Of a stretch of DNA of 64,000 bases, positions 42,888 to 52,420 are shown piece by piece. Where the stretch lies: assembly GCA_965242745.1 (NCBI GenBank), contig CBDETG010000107.1, forward strand, positions 1 through 64,000. Reading direction: 5' to 3'. The notes below the pieces were generated by a model. It did not search any database. It saw only the letters and a program-made list of their open reading frames with translations, and was not told the origin of the DNA. The stretch's first letter is position 1, and every line of letters begins with the position of its first letter. The translations under genes were made by a program, and so were the position numbers. This DNA comes from JABAAI01 sp965242745 (GTDB lineage Bacteria > Spirochaetota > Leptospiria > Leptospirales > Leptonemataceae).

Positions 42888-44330
42888 ATGAAAAGCAATC
42901 TGCAAAATAGGTCCATTTATTGCCGTGACAACATAGACATATTGCAAGGCATAAACTCCAAATGCGTAGACTTGATATACTTGGACCCGCCCTTTAACAA
43001 AAAGAAAGTCTTTACAGCGCCCATAGGCAGCCACGCAGAGGGCGCAAGCTTCAAGGATGATTTCAGAGAAGCAGATCTAAAAAAAGAATGGCTAAAGACC
43101 ATCCAAGAAGACCGGGACGAGCTCTACAGCTTCCTTATGGGCATAAGAGATTACGGCAACAAGTATAACTTCTGCTATCTTGTCTACATGGCTATACGGC
43201 TTATAGAATGCCACCGGATACTCAAAGACACGGGCAGCTTGTATTTGCACTGCGATCCGACTATGTCGCATTACTTGAAAATACTTCTAGATTGCGTCTT
43301 TGGAGAGAAGAATTTTAGGAATGAAATTGTTTGGTGTTATACGGGACCTTCATCTCCAAATATGCGTCAATTTAGCAGAAAAAATGACATTATTTTGTGG
43401 TATTCTGTAGGTAGCACATGGACCTTTAATGCGAATGTTGTTAGAGTACCGCACACAAGACTTAACACAAATAAGAAGAGCAGACTTCTTGCGGAACCAT
43501 TAACAGCTGAGCTAAGAGCTAAGTATTTATCAAAAGGCAAAGTCCCTGAGACTTGGTGGACCCAATTTAGTCCAGTGGGTAGAATCAAAAGAGAACGCAC
43601 CGGCTACCCCACGCAAAAGCCACTCGCTTTACTGGAGCGTATCATCCAGGCAAGCAGCAAGAAGGGCGAGCTTGTGCTGGACCCTTTTTGCGGCTGCGCT
43701 ACCACATGCATTGCCGCTGAAAAGCTGGGGCGCAAGTGGGTGGGCATAGACATAAGCATAAAAGCTTATGATCTTGTGCAAGAGAGGCTAAAGAAAGAGG
43801 TCGCAAATCCAGAAGAACTTTTTGATTACCAGAAAGCCCTGAACTTTTCCACAGAACCACCTAAAAGAACAGATCGCAGGCAGACAGATATAGAGCAAAA
43901 ATACGTCTATGTGATTTCTAACAAAGCCTACAAGAACGAATACAAAGTAGGCATAGCTCATGACATACAAAAACGCCTAAACAGCTACCAGACCAGCGAT
44001 CCAAACAGGGGCTATAAGCTGGAGCATAAGAGCCCGTCCCGAAATTAGGCTCTTGCGACACAGGAGGTGTCGCCATTTGGCTGACGACGGCCAGAATGGT
44101 CGGAGGGAAAGCCAAATGTGAGCAATTTTAGGGTTTCCCTAAAATTGCGTCTGTCGCCAAAACTCATGGATGGGGTTTGGCGACATGCTCTAAAAAAACT
44201 GACTCCCAGATACAGAGAGCTGGAAAGATATATACATACGGAATTGCAAAGCAGGCATGAATGGGTGAAGGCGGACTTAGAATCTATCAAAAAAGCTATG
44301 AAAGATTTTGATAAGTCTTATCTGCTTTGA
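42888..44330 (+). pseudogene. Beta-class DNA methyltransferase fused to GIY-YIG-like nuclease, disrupted by an insertion
   Basis: Paralogue of the methyltransferase at 24859. Shared features are LDPPFNKKK (motif IV, first), LHCDPTMSHYLKILLD, YPTQKPLALLERII, DPFCGCATT (motif I) and a linker with PPKRTD. The C-terminal domain differs: YVYVISN, YKVGIAHDIQKRL and SYQTSDP are the T5orf172/GIY-YIG pattern. The frame stops at 44048 inside a 161-bp hairpin element. The domain resumes at 44199 (LTPRYRELERYIHTELQSRHEW). Removing 164 bp plus one A from an A7 run gives 426 codons exactly. Nuclease function is probably lost; the methyltransferase part could survive. Confidence 0.85.
44030..44190 (+). mobile_element. 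161-bp MITE-like element of five stem-loops, inserted in the methyltransferase gene
   Basis: Ends GAGCCC and GCTC; flanking TAA at 44027-44029 and 44191-44193 looks like a 3-bp target duplication. Five hairpins in a row: GAGCC/GGCTC, GCGACAC/GTGTCGC, CATTTGGCT/AGCCAAATG, GCAATTTTAGGG/CCCTAAAATTGC (12 bp, 3-nt loop), and TGTCGCCAAA/TTTGGCGACA. The left 35 bp match the copies at 7146 and 31965. TNA duplication with GAGCC ends recalls some IS5-family groups, so cross-mobilisation is possible. Confidence 0.75.
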
Positions 44331-44426
44331 TAAAGAGGCTAAAGCTAATCACGAAAGCAAAACTTTTTAGTGGACTTGGTATATAGTTCCCTTTTTTTCT
44401 ATTGCTTTAGGATTTTTAGAAGAAAG

Positions 44427-45387
44427 ATGAAGCTTGCCGTATGCTCACCTTCTTTTTGCTCGCATTCTGTGTTAAAGGAAGAATTACGCTCTTGCTTCTC
44501 GGACATCCGCTTCAACGAAGAAGCGCAGGACTTAAGGGCTGCTTCCTTCCCTCGTAGAATTTCTGCAGGATGCAGAAGCTGCGATCATAGGGCGTGAAAT
44601 GATAGACCAGCAGCTGCTCGACGCCCTGCCTAAGCTGAGATATATAGCAAAGTATGGCGTAGGGCTAGACAATATTGACCTGGATTATGCGAAGAAGAAA
44701 GCTATTGCAATAGGACACAGCCAAGGCACAAACAAGCGTTCCGTAGCAGAACTTGTTTTATGTTTCCTGCTGGGTTTGTCGCGCAATGTTTTCTTTTCCT
44801 ATAACATGCTGTAGCAAGGAAGATGGTTCAAAGGAGGCGGTATGCAGTTAAGCGCAAAGAAGGTGGGTATCATCGGCTGCGGGAACACGGGCAGCGAAGT
44901 GCTGGCATTACTTGCGCCCTTTGGATGCCACATATTTGTAAATGACATTCGTGATATAAGCGGGCTGATTGCGCAGAAAAAGAAGGAGGCGTACAATATC
45001 CAATTATCCTCCAAAAAAGAAATCTACCAGAACTGTGATTTTATTTCCCTGCACGTGCCTCTCACAAAGCAAACAAAAAATATGATTCACAGGAATGTTT
45101 TGGCCGCTATGAAAAAAACGTCTTATCTCATCAATACAAGCCGCGGCTCTATTATCAAAGAAGACGATTTGGTATATGCCTTGCGCCGCTCGTGGATTGC
45201 GGGAGCCGCCTTAGATGTCTTTGCCAAAGAGCCTCTATGCAATGCGAAGCTTCTGAATCTGCCCAACCTTGTCTTTAGCCCGCATATAGGAGGCAATAGC
45301 AAGGAAGCCGTGCTTGCTATGGGCAGGGCTGCTATTGAGCATTTGCGCGCATACAGCCAAGCCAGGCAGTTTCATTCCTCAGTATAG
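44427..45387 (+). pseudogene. D-2-hydroxyacid dehydrogenase (phosphoglycerate-dehydrogenase-like), frameshift and nonsense
   Basis: NAD-dependent D-isomer dehydrogenase. IAKYGVGLDNIDLDYAKKK, GIIGCGNTGSEVLAL (Rossmann loop), DFISLHVPLTKQTKNMI, LINTSRGSIIKEDDL, AGAALDVFAKEPL and FSPHIGGNSKEA keep the Arg, Glu and His sites. It is broken by one extra base near 44560 and an in-frame TAG at 44812, where Gln or Lys would fit (LxQGRWFKGGG). One base less gives 320 codons exactly. The stop codon is a substitution, not a homopolymer effect, so real decay is likely. Convergent with fapA, overlapping 16 bp. Confidence 0.85.
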
Positions 45388-46832
45388 GCCGTAAATTTCG
45401 GTTCTTTTGCTTCAGGATCAAATGTGATAACCACGCGTCTTAGGTTTTCGCGGAAAACTTTTTTGTATGTTTTGTAAGATATTTCTACTCCCGCATGCAG
45501 CTCATTGCGCACTGTCAGAGTGATGGCAACGGGATTATAGATATTTGCCAAGTACCTTTGATCCATATTGCGCATCTCCTGAATATGCAGCTCTAGTCGT
45601 TTGTACTTTGCATAGGCGGCTTGGATTTCTTCTTTTATATCTGGGTGTAGATTTTTGCTTTGGGCAATGAGCTTTTTAAAGCGGAGCATTTCTTTCGTGA
45701 CTGCCTCGTATTGTCTTTTTACATTTGCTACGTCTTTCAAATAGGCTGCATGATAATTCTTGTTGGCGTCATGCACACCCATGCGGATTTTCGTCGGCAC
45801 GCCGCTGAGGTTCCCAAGCTGATTGCTGACAAGGGAGCCGTACACAAAAATCTCCCCCCCCACGATGACGGAACGCTCTTTGCCCATAAGCAAATTACCA
45901 TGCACAATCAATTTCGTAGCGTTTAAGGAACGCTCTACATAGGCGTCCTTAGCTACGTAAACTTTACTGTTATCCAGATACATAGTATGCAAATCTCTTC
46001 CTATGTAGATCATTTTCCCATCCTTCGCATTGATGCCTTTATGCACCCGCAAAGACTGAGTTGTACGTACATCATTGGATTCAATAAAACCCTGTACCTC
46101 TAAATCACCAAGACATGAAAGCAATGCGCCCGCTTCTACATCACCTTCTACATAAACACTGTCATCATAAATGATGTTGCCCGTTTCCAGACCAACATTC
46201 GAATCTATATGCAGCAGGCGGCTGATAGAAATTGTGTTCCCATCCCTGTGAAAAATACCTTTTTCCTGCGCAATATAAGTATTGAGCTTGTCTACAAAAG
46301 CAACATTAGCGCCGCAAACCAGCCTTGGGTCCTTAGGCTCTGGAGTCGGCACTTTCTCACCATAGACATTGATACCAGCTTTACCCTCTATGGGTGGAAC
46401 ACGCCGAGCCAGGACTGCGCCTTGTTTGATATGCTTGAATTTATCTATATTACGAAAATCCGCTCTGCCTTCCTTGTCAAAATGAATGCGCGTATCTTCT
46501 TTAACAAGCATTTGGATGCGCCCATCTTGAGGCATTGTCAGTGGCTGCCCAAGCGCGATATTTTTTATTTGATAGCTGCTAAGAGCGCTGGATAGCTCAT
46601 TGAACTGCTTTAGCTCCTGCTTTAGCCTTGCATGCTGTATCCCATAAACTACATGATTTGCGTTGCAAAGCGCCATCAAATCTTCATACCTCAACTCCCT
46701 CGCCATGGGGAGCTCAAGCAAAACGAGATCAACCCGCATTTTATCACTACTGATCTCCAAACAGCAATGAGAGCTGATATCCGCTTCTCCATCCTGTTCT
46801 TCTTTCTTAGCAACCGTCTCTGTATATGGCAT
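45372..46832 (-). CDS. fapA: FapA/DUF342 family protein
   Basis: 486 aa. An N-terminal region precedes a FapA domain with right-handed beta-helix-like repeats (IIYDDSVYVEGDVEAGALLSC, GDLEVQGFIES, IHVHKGINAKDG type), and the C-terminus is helical. PIEGKAGINVYGEKVP is the family block. Linked in other bacteria to flagellar number or assembly and surface polymers; the precise role is unclear. Appears complete, with its start facing the IS30 remnant. Confidence 0.85.
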   Translation of the reverse strand: MPYTETVAKKEEQDGEADISSHCCLEISSDKMRVDLVLLELPMARELRYEDLMALCNANHVVYGIQHARLKQELKQFNELSSALSSYQIKNIALGQPLTMPQDGRIQMLVKEDTRIHFDKEGRADFRNIDKFKHIKQGAVLARRVPPIEGKAGINVYGEKVPTPEPKDPRLVCGANVAFVDKLNTYIAQEKGIFHRDGNTISISRLLHIDSNVGLETGNIIYDDSVYVEGDVEAGALLSCLGDLEVQGFIESNDVRTTQSLRVHKGINAKDGKMIYIGRDLHTMYLDNSKVYVAKDAYVERSLNATKLIVHGNLLMGKERSVIVGGEIFVYGSLVSNQLGNLSGVPTKIRMGVHDANKNYHAAYLKDVANVKRQYEAVTKEMLRFKKLIAQSKNLHPDIKEEIQAAYAKYKRLELHIQEMRNMDQRYLANIYNPVAITLTVRNELHAGVEISYKTYKKVFRENLRRVVITFDPEAKEPKFTAYTEE

Positions 46833-46933
46833 ATAAAAAACCCCTGTTACTATAGAATATAGGTAAAAAACAGTTTTCTGTCAAGCTTTAGAAATTCCCA
46901 GATTATGTCAAAACTTGTTATTTCAATTTCAAA

Positions 46934-47470
46934 TTAGGACACTTTTAGCAAGTTTGGCTCTAAACTCCCGGCTGCTCCTTCCATTCTGCGCATGGAATTT
47001 AAGTTAGCTTTCGCCCTGCACACATCTTTTTGAAATATGTTTATAGAGCGTTTTGCCTGGAAAGTATACCTAAAGTAGGCGAATAGAATTTTCTACTAAT
47101 CCTTTCTGCCATGGCGCTCCGGGTCGCATGCAAATACGCGGGTGTTTTGTTGCGGTACCTAATTCCATCGCTTGCAAATTGCGCACGATCAGCACGATAT
47201 ACTTGATCTTTCCTGCGACTTTGACTTTATCTCATGGGCTATTGCTTATTTTGGATAAGCCTAATCCTTGAGCAATTTTTCTGCAGCTCATGTCCCGCCT
47301 CCCTTCTTTTTTCGATGACACGAGGATCTTCGTATGTTATTTTGTACATGCTTCTGCTTCTTTTTCTAGGGTTTAGATTTGCCTAAATGGGGGCAGAAGC
47401 CTTGGTTGTCCTACATCATTTTTGCATTATTTTGTCCTAGTCAGATTGAGTTGGCAAAATGTCTGTAGGT
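46934..47470 (-). mobile_element. IS30-family transposase remnant
   Basis: On the minus strand near 47120-47080 the sequence reads PGAPWQKGLVENSIRLL. This is the IS30-type C-terminal signature (PWQRG-x-ENtNG). Further up, YRADRAQFAS-like and an N-terminal YEDPRVIEKRR-like piece end near 47350. Stops and frameshifts break it and the core is shortened. TAGGACACTTTTAGCAA at 46934-46950 (also inverted at 15149) may be one end; TTGGCAAAATGTCTGTA near 47452 may be the other. Confidence 0.6.
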
Positions 47471-47496
47471 CTTACAAAATTAGCCTAAGAAATCCT

Positions 47497-47571
47497 TGAC
47501 ATAAAAACATTGTCTGATTATATGGCCATAGAGAGCTTTTATGCTCTCTATGGCTTCGGGCTTTTTGCCCG
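47497..47571 (+). promoter_or_regulatory. Promoter and tandem hairpins in the acyl-CoA dehydrogenase leader
   Basis: TTGACA at 47497-47502 with TTTATG/TTATGG about 17 bp on is a promoter candidate. The leader then has CCATAGAGAGC/GCTCTCTATGG (47526-47553, 11-bp stem) and CGGGC/GCCCG (47557-47571, T5 loop). They occupy the leader immediately before the start codon at 47593, so attenuation or RNA stability control is plausible. Confidence 0.5.
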
Positions 47572-47592
47572 ATTGCCTATGCTTTTGTCAAA

Positions 47593-49374
47593 ATGATCCA
47601 AAGTAACTACTTCAGAGACAACCCGGATTTATTGTTCCACTTCAAAAACAACATTGCATGGGAAGACGTGATTCGTTCCTGCGAGCAGGACTTTGCGGAT
47701 TATCAGGAATATGAAAAAAACAAGCCAGAAGAGCTGGCATATGCGCCTTCCAATACAGAGGAAGCTTTAGCTAACTACGAAGCTGCCTTGGATTCCATCG
47801 GAGACATAGCCGGTAATTTTGTATCCGCCCGCGCCATGCAAATGGACAAAGAAGGCTTAGGCTATGAAAAAGGCCGGGTTATATTTCCTCAGGCAATGGT
47901 CGAATGCTGCGACAAAATTGCGCAGGCGGGGCTGATACCCTATGGAATCGGACGTTATGTAGGAGGCCTCCATCTTTCTGTTACTGCGCAAATGATGCTG
48001 ATAGAGCTTGTCTCCCGCAGTGATATGTCTTTAGGCGTGTGCGTGGGCGCTCCCAATATTGCGGAAATTGCAGAGTACTGCCAAAGCGAGGAGATCGTTC
48101 AAGAATACCTGCCTAAGATCAGCGCGGGCAAATATTGGTCTGCCATGGCCTTAACAGAGCCGGATTATGGCTCTGATCTCTCTAACATACAATGCAAGGC
48201 GCAAAAAGATGCGCAAGGTACATGGCGTATCAACGGCACGAAGCGCTTTATTACGCATGGCTGCGGCTTTGCAGATAAGCCTGCCTTGATCTTTACTTTG
48301 GCCCGCACAGGCAGCTCTGAGAATGGAGCAAGGGCTCTCTCCTTTTTTCTAGTGCGCAGCCAAGACGTAGAAATTGCCGGTATTGAAAAAAAATTAGGAA
48401 TACACTGCTCTCCTACTTGTGAAGTGGTTTATCATGATAGCCCAGCCTTACTGCTGGGTAAAGAAGGCTATGGTCTGGTGAAATATGCTATGAACATGAT
48501 GAACTCTGCAAGAGCTGCCATAGCTGCGCAGGCTGTGGGGGCGGCTCAGGCGGCCTTTTTTGAAGCGCGCAAATATGCAGGCGAGCGCAGGCAGTTTGGC
48601 AGGCTTATACAGGATATACCCAGCGTGCGTAAGATTCTGGATCGTATCGAGCGGGAAGTCGCCGCTATGCGCTGCATGCTCTATGAGACAAGCCGTTTTA
48701 TTGATCTTTGCCAGTGGACAAAAAGAGCTATGGACCGAGGCGAGCCTCTGCCTGCAGGCGAGGTCTTTGAAAAAGCGAATGTCCGTAAATATGAGAAGCT
48801 GGCGAACTTTTTTACTCCTTTAGCCAAGTGCTATACCTCCGAGATGTGTAACTCAGTAGTTTATGACGCATTACAAGTCTTTGGCGGGGCTGGTTATACG
48901 GAAGAGTACGATATAGCTCGTATTTATAGAGATGCGAGAATCTTAACAATTTATGAGGGGACCACACAGCTGCAAATTGTAGCCATTATATCTCAATTTC
49001 TGGCTGGAATGGGGGAACAGGGTCATATCCGAAAGTATATACAAGAAGCAAGGGCGATCTTTCCTTTCTCTCTTGCTTTAGAAAAACTCTGTGAAAAATT
49101 TGAGCAGCTTGTGTCTGCTTTCAAAGAGCTCCAAGGCAGCCAGACGCGGGATAGCGTAGCAGATAATGCTGTGGAGGCCATCATTCGCCTTATAGGCAGC
49201 CTTTTACTGGAAAAATCTACGCATTTTTGCACAGGTGATGAACAAAGGAGCAAAAGGCAGGAAATGGCAAACGCATATCACGTAGACTCCCTGGTCAGCA
49301 TCACCTCGCAACTCCTTCATATAGAAGAAATATCGAAATTGTCTAAGCTAAAAAAGCATGCTGTTTCTGTATAG
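47593..49374 (+). CDS. Acyl-CoA dehydrogenase
   Basis: 593-aa FAD-dependent acyl-CoA dehydrogenase, first step of fatty-acid beta-oxidation. YGIGRYVGGLH and SRSDMSLGVCVGAPNIAE in the N-terminal domain; MALTEPDYGSDLSNI for substrate/FAD contact; GTKRFITHGC; GLVKYAMNMMNSARAAIAAQAVG; ARKYAGERRQFG; VFGGAGYTEEYDIAR with IYEGTTQLQ at the catalytic region. The C-terminal extension (about 120 residues) matches the longer AidB-like or fadE-like subgroup. A short-leader hairpin pair precedes it. The next reading frame starts inside its last codons. Confidence 0.93.
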   Translation: MIQSNYFRDNPDLLFHFKNNIAWEDVIRSCEQDFADYQEYEKNKPEELAYAPSNTEEALANYEAALDSIGDIAGNFVSARAMQMDKEGLGYEKGRVIFPQAMVECCDKIAQAGLIPYGIGRYVGGLHLSVTAQMMLIELVSRSDMSLGVCVGAPNIAEIAEYCQSEEIVQEYLPKISAGKYWSAMALTEPDYGSDLSNIQCKAQKDAQGTWRINGTKRFITHGCGFADKPALIFTLARTGSSENGARALSFFLVRSQDVEIAGIEKKLGIHCSPTCEVVYHDSPALLLGKEGYGLVKYAMNMMNSARAAIAAQAVGAAQAAFFEARKYAGERRQFGRLIQDIPSVRKILDRIEREVAAMRCMLYETSRFIDLCQWTKRAMDRGEPLPAGEVFEKANVRKYEKLANFFTPLAKCYTSEMCNSVVYDALQVFGGAGYTEEYDIARIYRDARILTIYEGTTQLQIVAIISQFLAGMGEQGHIRKYIQEARAIFPFSLALEKLCEKFEQLVSAFKELQGSQTRDSVADNAVEAIIRLIGSLLLEKSTHFCTGDEQRSKRQEMANAYHVDSLVSITSQLLHIEEISKLSKLKKHAVSV

Positions 49375-52360
49375 TATTCCCAAGCTGCAAGCTACTTTCA
49401 GCCAAGCCAAGCCTATACATAGTCTCAAGTATATAAACTTAGGCGCTGCGCTGATTCTCAGCTTTGCGCTTATATTCCATTGCTCCAAAGGGAGCGACCC
49501 AGCAGCCCCTGCTTCCGGCGATGGCGCAGTCCTGCCTCCTGTTGTGCAAAATTATCCCGATGTCATAAGGGACATAAGAGGAGAGCCTATTCCAAAGATC
49601 CTTTTTGAAAACGAAGGCGGCGCGCAGATCATATCCTGCACTCTCAGCCTCCTATGCCTGCAAGTCTCAAATTGGAGCCCACTCCAGATCAAAGAAGCTG
49701 CAGAATTACAGGCACAGCTCCAGCAACCGGCGGAAATGGAGAGTACAGCATCAGCCTGACGAACGCCGGGTGCAGTGATACCTTTATCATCCGCTTTGCA
49801 TTCTCTGAGCTATTGGCGCCGTCGATTTTGCAGGTCCCGAGAATCAGATTTTTGAGACCTTCCGTCCTGTGCATTTTCGCTTAACAAACAAGGGAGGGGG
49901 CAACATACAATCCTGCACTCTGCAAAGCGGCTTCTCTCCCAGATGGCCTTGACATTGCCGTTGCCTCCGATATGAGGAGCTGCATACTGCAAGGCAGGCC
50001 ACTATGGAAGCAAGGGCTGCGAAGATACAAATTGCAGTCTTACAGGAAGCCCTTGCCGCAAAGAGGAATGCCATGGCGTGGTGCCTGCCTTTGACATTGC
50101 AATTGTACAAAACCTAGCTTTCCTTAGCCCTCTTGCAGATCAAACTTACAGGGTGGGTACGGCCGTGTCTGTAGATATGGATAACCTAGGGAGCAGCTGC
50201 TGCCAAGTGCAGCGTCACCCCTGACTTAGCAGAGGGCTTGTCAGTATCTGCCCATGCTTCATCATGTAGAATCAGCGCACGCAGAGTCATCCTCAAAAAA
50301 GCAAGACTATACTATCACAGCAGCAAACGCTGCCGGGACACATTCTGTTACTGTAAGTATTGCTGTAAATATTGCGCCTCCTATGCTCAGCGATCTCTTC
50401 GCTCTAACATATCCTACCGGCGCTAGATTTAGCATGAGCTTTACAAACAGCGCCCTTTGCAGGAGAGATCAGCTCTTGTGCACCGAGCCCCCCGCTCCCT
50501 GCTGGAGTGAGTACGGCGCCCAGCGCTGATAAGAGCACATGTACAATCTCAGGGACTGCCGCTTTGGCATTGGATAATCAGATCTATACAATTAGGGCGG
50601 CAAACGCAGGCGGCAGTGGCAGCGCAACTGTCCTATTTGCCTTGCAGGCTGCTATCCCCGAGCAAAGCTTTACTTTGGGTGAGCCCGCCTCAGCAGACAT
50701 TGTAACTGCCACGAAGTGCCGTATTAGCCCCAGCCCTGCCGCAAGGCTTATCCATATTTGTGCAAAGCAAAAAATGCAGGATCACTGGCACACCAGGTCG
50801 CACTGCGCCAAAGCGGGATTATACTCTTGAGATAACAAGTACTTTGGGGAGTTATTCTTATGTCCTAGCTCTCAGCGTGGCTATTCGTCCTCCTATGCTT
50901 ATGGACCTTGGAAGGCAAAGCTATGTTGCGGATTCCAGCTTTAGCATAAGCTTTACAAACAACGCATTTGCAGGAGAGATCAGCTCTTGTGCGCCCAGCC
51001 CCCAGCTGCCTGATGGGGTGACTGTAAAGCCCAGCGCTGATAAGAGCACATGACAATCTCAGGGACTGCCGTTTCTGCATTGGATACGCAGAGCTATACA
51101 TTAGGGCTGTAAATCCCAGCGGCCGTGGCAGCGCAACTGTTCTATTTGCCTTGCAGGCCGCTATCCCCGAGCAAAGCTTTACTTTAGGTGAGCTCGTCTC
51201 CAAGAAAATTGCAGATGCCACAGACTGCCGTATTACTCCTAGCCTGCCGCAGGGTTTATCAATATCTGTGCAAGGAGGCGAGTGCATGATCACCGGTATC
51301 CCACAGATGGCCGCTGCAAAACGGGATTATACTCTTGAGCTGACAGATACTCTGGGGACGCATTCTTTGATCCTAAGTATCTCTGTGCTTATTCCTCCTC
51401 CTATGCTCAGCGATCTTGGGATGCAGGTATATACGACTGATACCAGCTTTAGTCTGGACTTTGCAAACAGCGCATTTGCAGGAGAGATCAGCTCTTGTGC
51501 GCCCAGTCCCCAGCTCCCTGCTGGAGTGAGTGTCAGCCCCAGCGCTGATAAGAGCACATGTACAATCTCAGGGACCGCCCTTGCTGCATTGGATGATCAG
51601 AGCTATACAATTACGGCTGTAAATCCCGGCGGCAAAGCAGCGCAACAATAGCATTTACAATTACTGCAGAAGCCGCCATTGACATAGTTCTTTATAGGGC
51701 ATCAGCAGACACAGACGGCGATTTTGCTGGTAATGCTGAGAGCGGAGGTATGCATGCCCATTGCGCTCTCATGTGCCCGCAAGCTTTAATAGACGCAGGC
51801 TATGACAGCGCCAAAGCCTTCTTTTGGAGCGCCTATAGTGATCTTCCGGTTGCTACAGGAACAGCGCGAAGCATCAGCCGATCTCTTGGAGGAGACCCGT
51901 CTTACAACGGCGGCATTATTACGAATGTAGAGCGCAGCCGTGTCAGCGTCAAAATCCTGATTGGTACAGAAATTCAGACGCCCTCTACAGCCTTTCACTC
52001 AAGTGATCCTATATACTATTATAGCTACGCCAAAGCCAGATGAGCCGGAGGCAGACTCTTATTCCTACTCCACAGCGCTGGGGGCGGCCTTGATAAGTAT
52101 TTTCGCTTTAAGCCCGATGGCACACGATGATCCGGATTTTATGTTCTCATCCCTTATTCATTATACGAATCTGTCGACGGGGCTTATCTGCGTAATACCA
52201 GCATTGATCTTACATTATGCTCCGATGGCACAAGTACAAGTGAAGTAGATCAGGTTACTATGTTGTTTGCAAATATAACAGGTCTCGGCGCCGTGCATAC
52301 TCTTGCGCCACACCGCTATCCTGCAACATTAGTCTGCCTATGCTGTGCGTTATCCGTAAG
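49358..52360 (+). pseudogene. Decayed lipoprotein with Ig-like repeat domains
   Basis: A lipoprotein signal (ALILSFALIFHC, Cys at about residue 42) starts it. Then come several copies of an Ig-like repeat: SCAPSPQLPAGVSVSPSADK, STCTISGTALAALDDQSYTI, and LSDLGMQVYTTDTSFSLDF, in at least four cycles to about 51650. A distinct C-terminal domain (YRASADTDGDFAGNAESGG, CPQALIDAGYDSAKAFFWSAYS) follows. The frame changes at least eight times, so the gene is clearly non-functional as read. Whether the last domain is a lectin-like DUF1554 type is only a guess. Surface adhesin-like by design. Confidence 0.65.
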
Positions 52361-52420
52361 TAAGCAAGAGTAGGCAGCTCTTGCTGCAGCAATGGTATAT
52401 GCGCGCCCCTTATTCTATTT

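Larger units (their letters stand above)
42766..44391 (+). mobile_element. Transposase-less cassette bounded by IS1595-like inverted repeats, carrying a methyltransferase
   Basis: Left end GGGAACCATATACAAG (42766-42795) and right end CTTGGTATATAGTTCCC (44362-44391) are inverted copies, matching at 23 of the outer 28 positions. Their core GGGWACYATATAC is shared with the intact IS1595 at 56843. The 1,626-bp interior holds only the methyltransferase-nuclease gene plus a nested hairpin element. No perfect 8-bp duplication is visible; both flanks are T-rich (TCTTTTTT and TTTTTTTC). It fits a mobile insertion cassette moved in trans by an IS1595 transposase. Confidence 0.75.
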
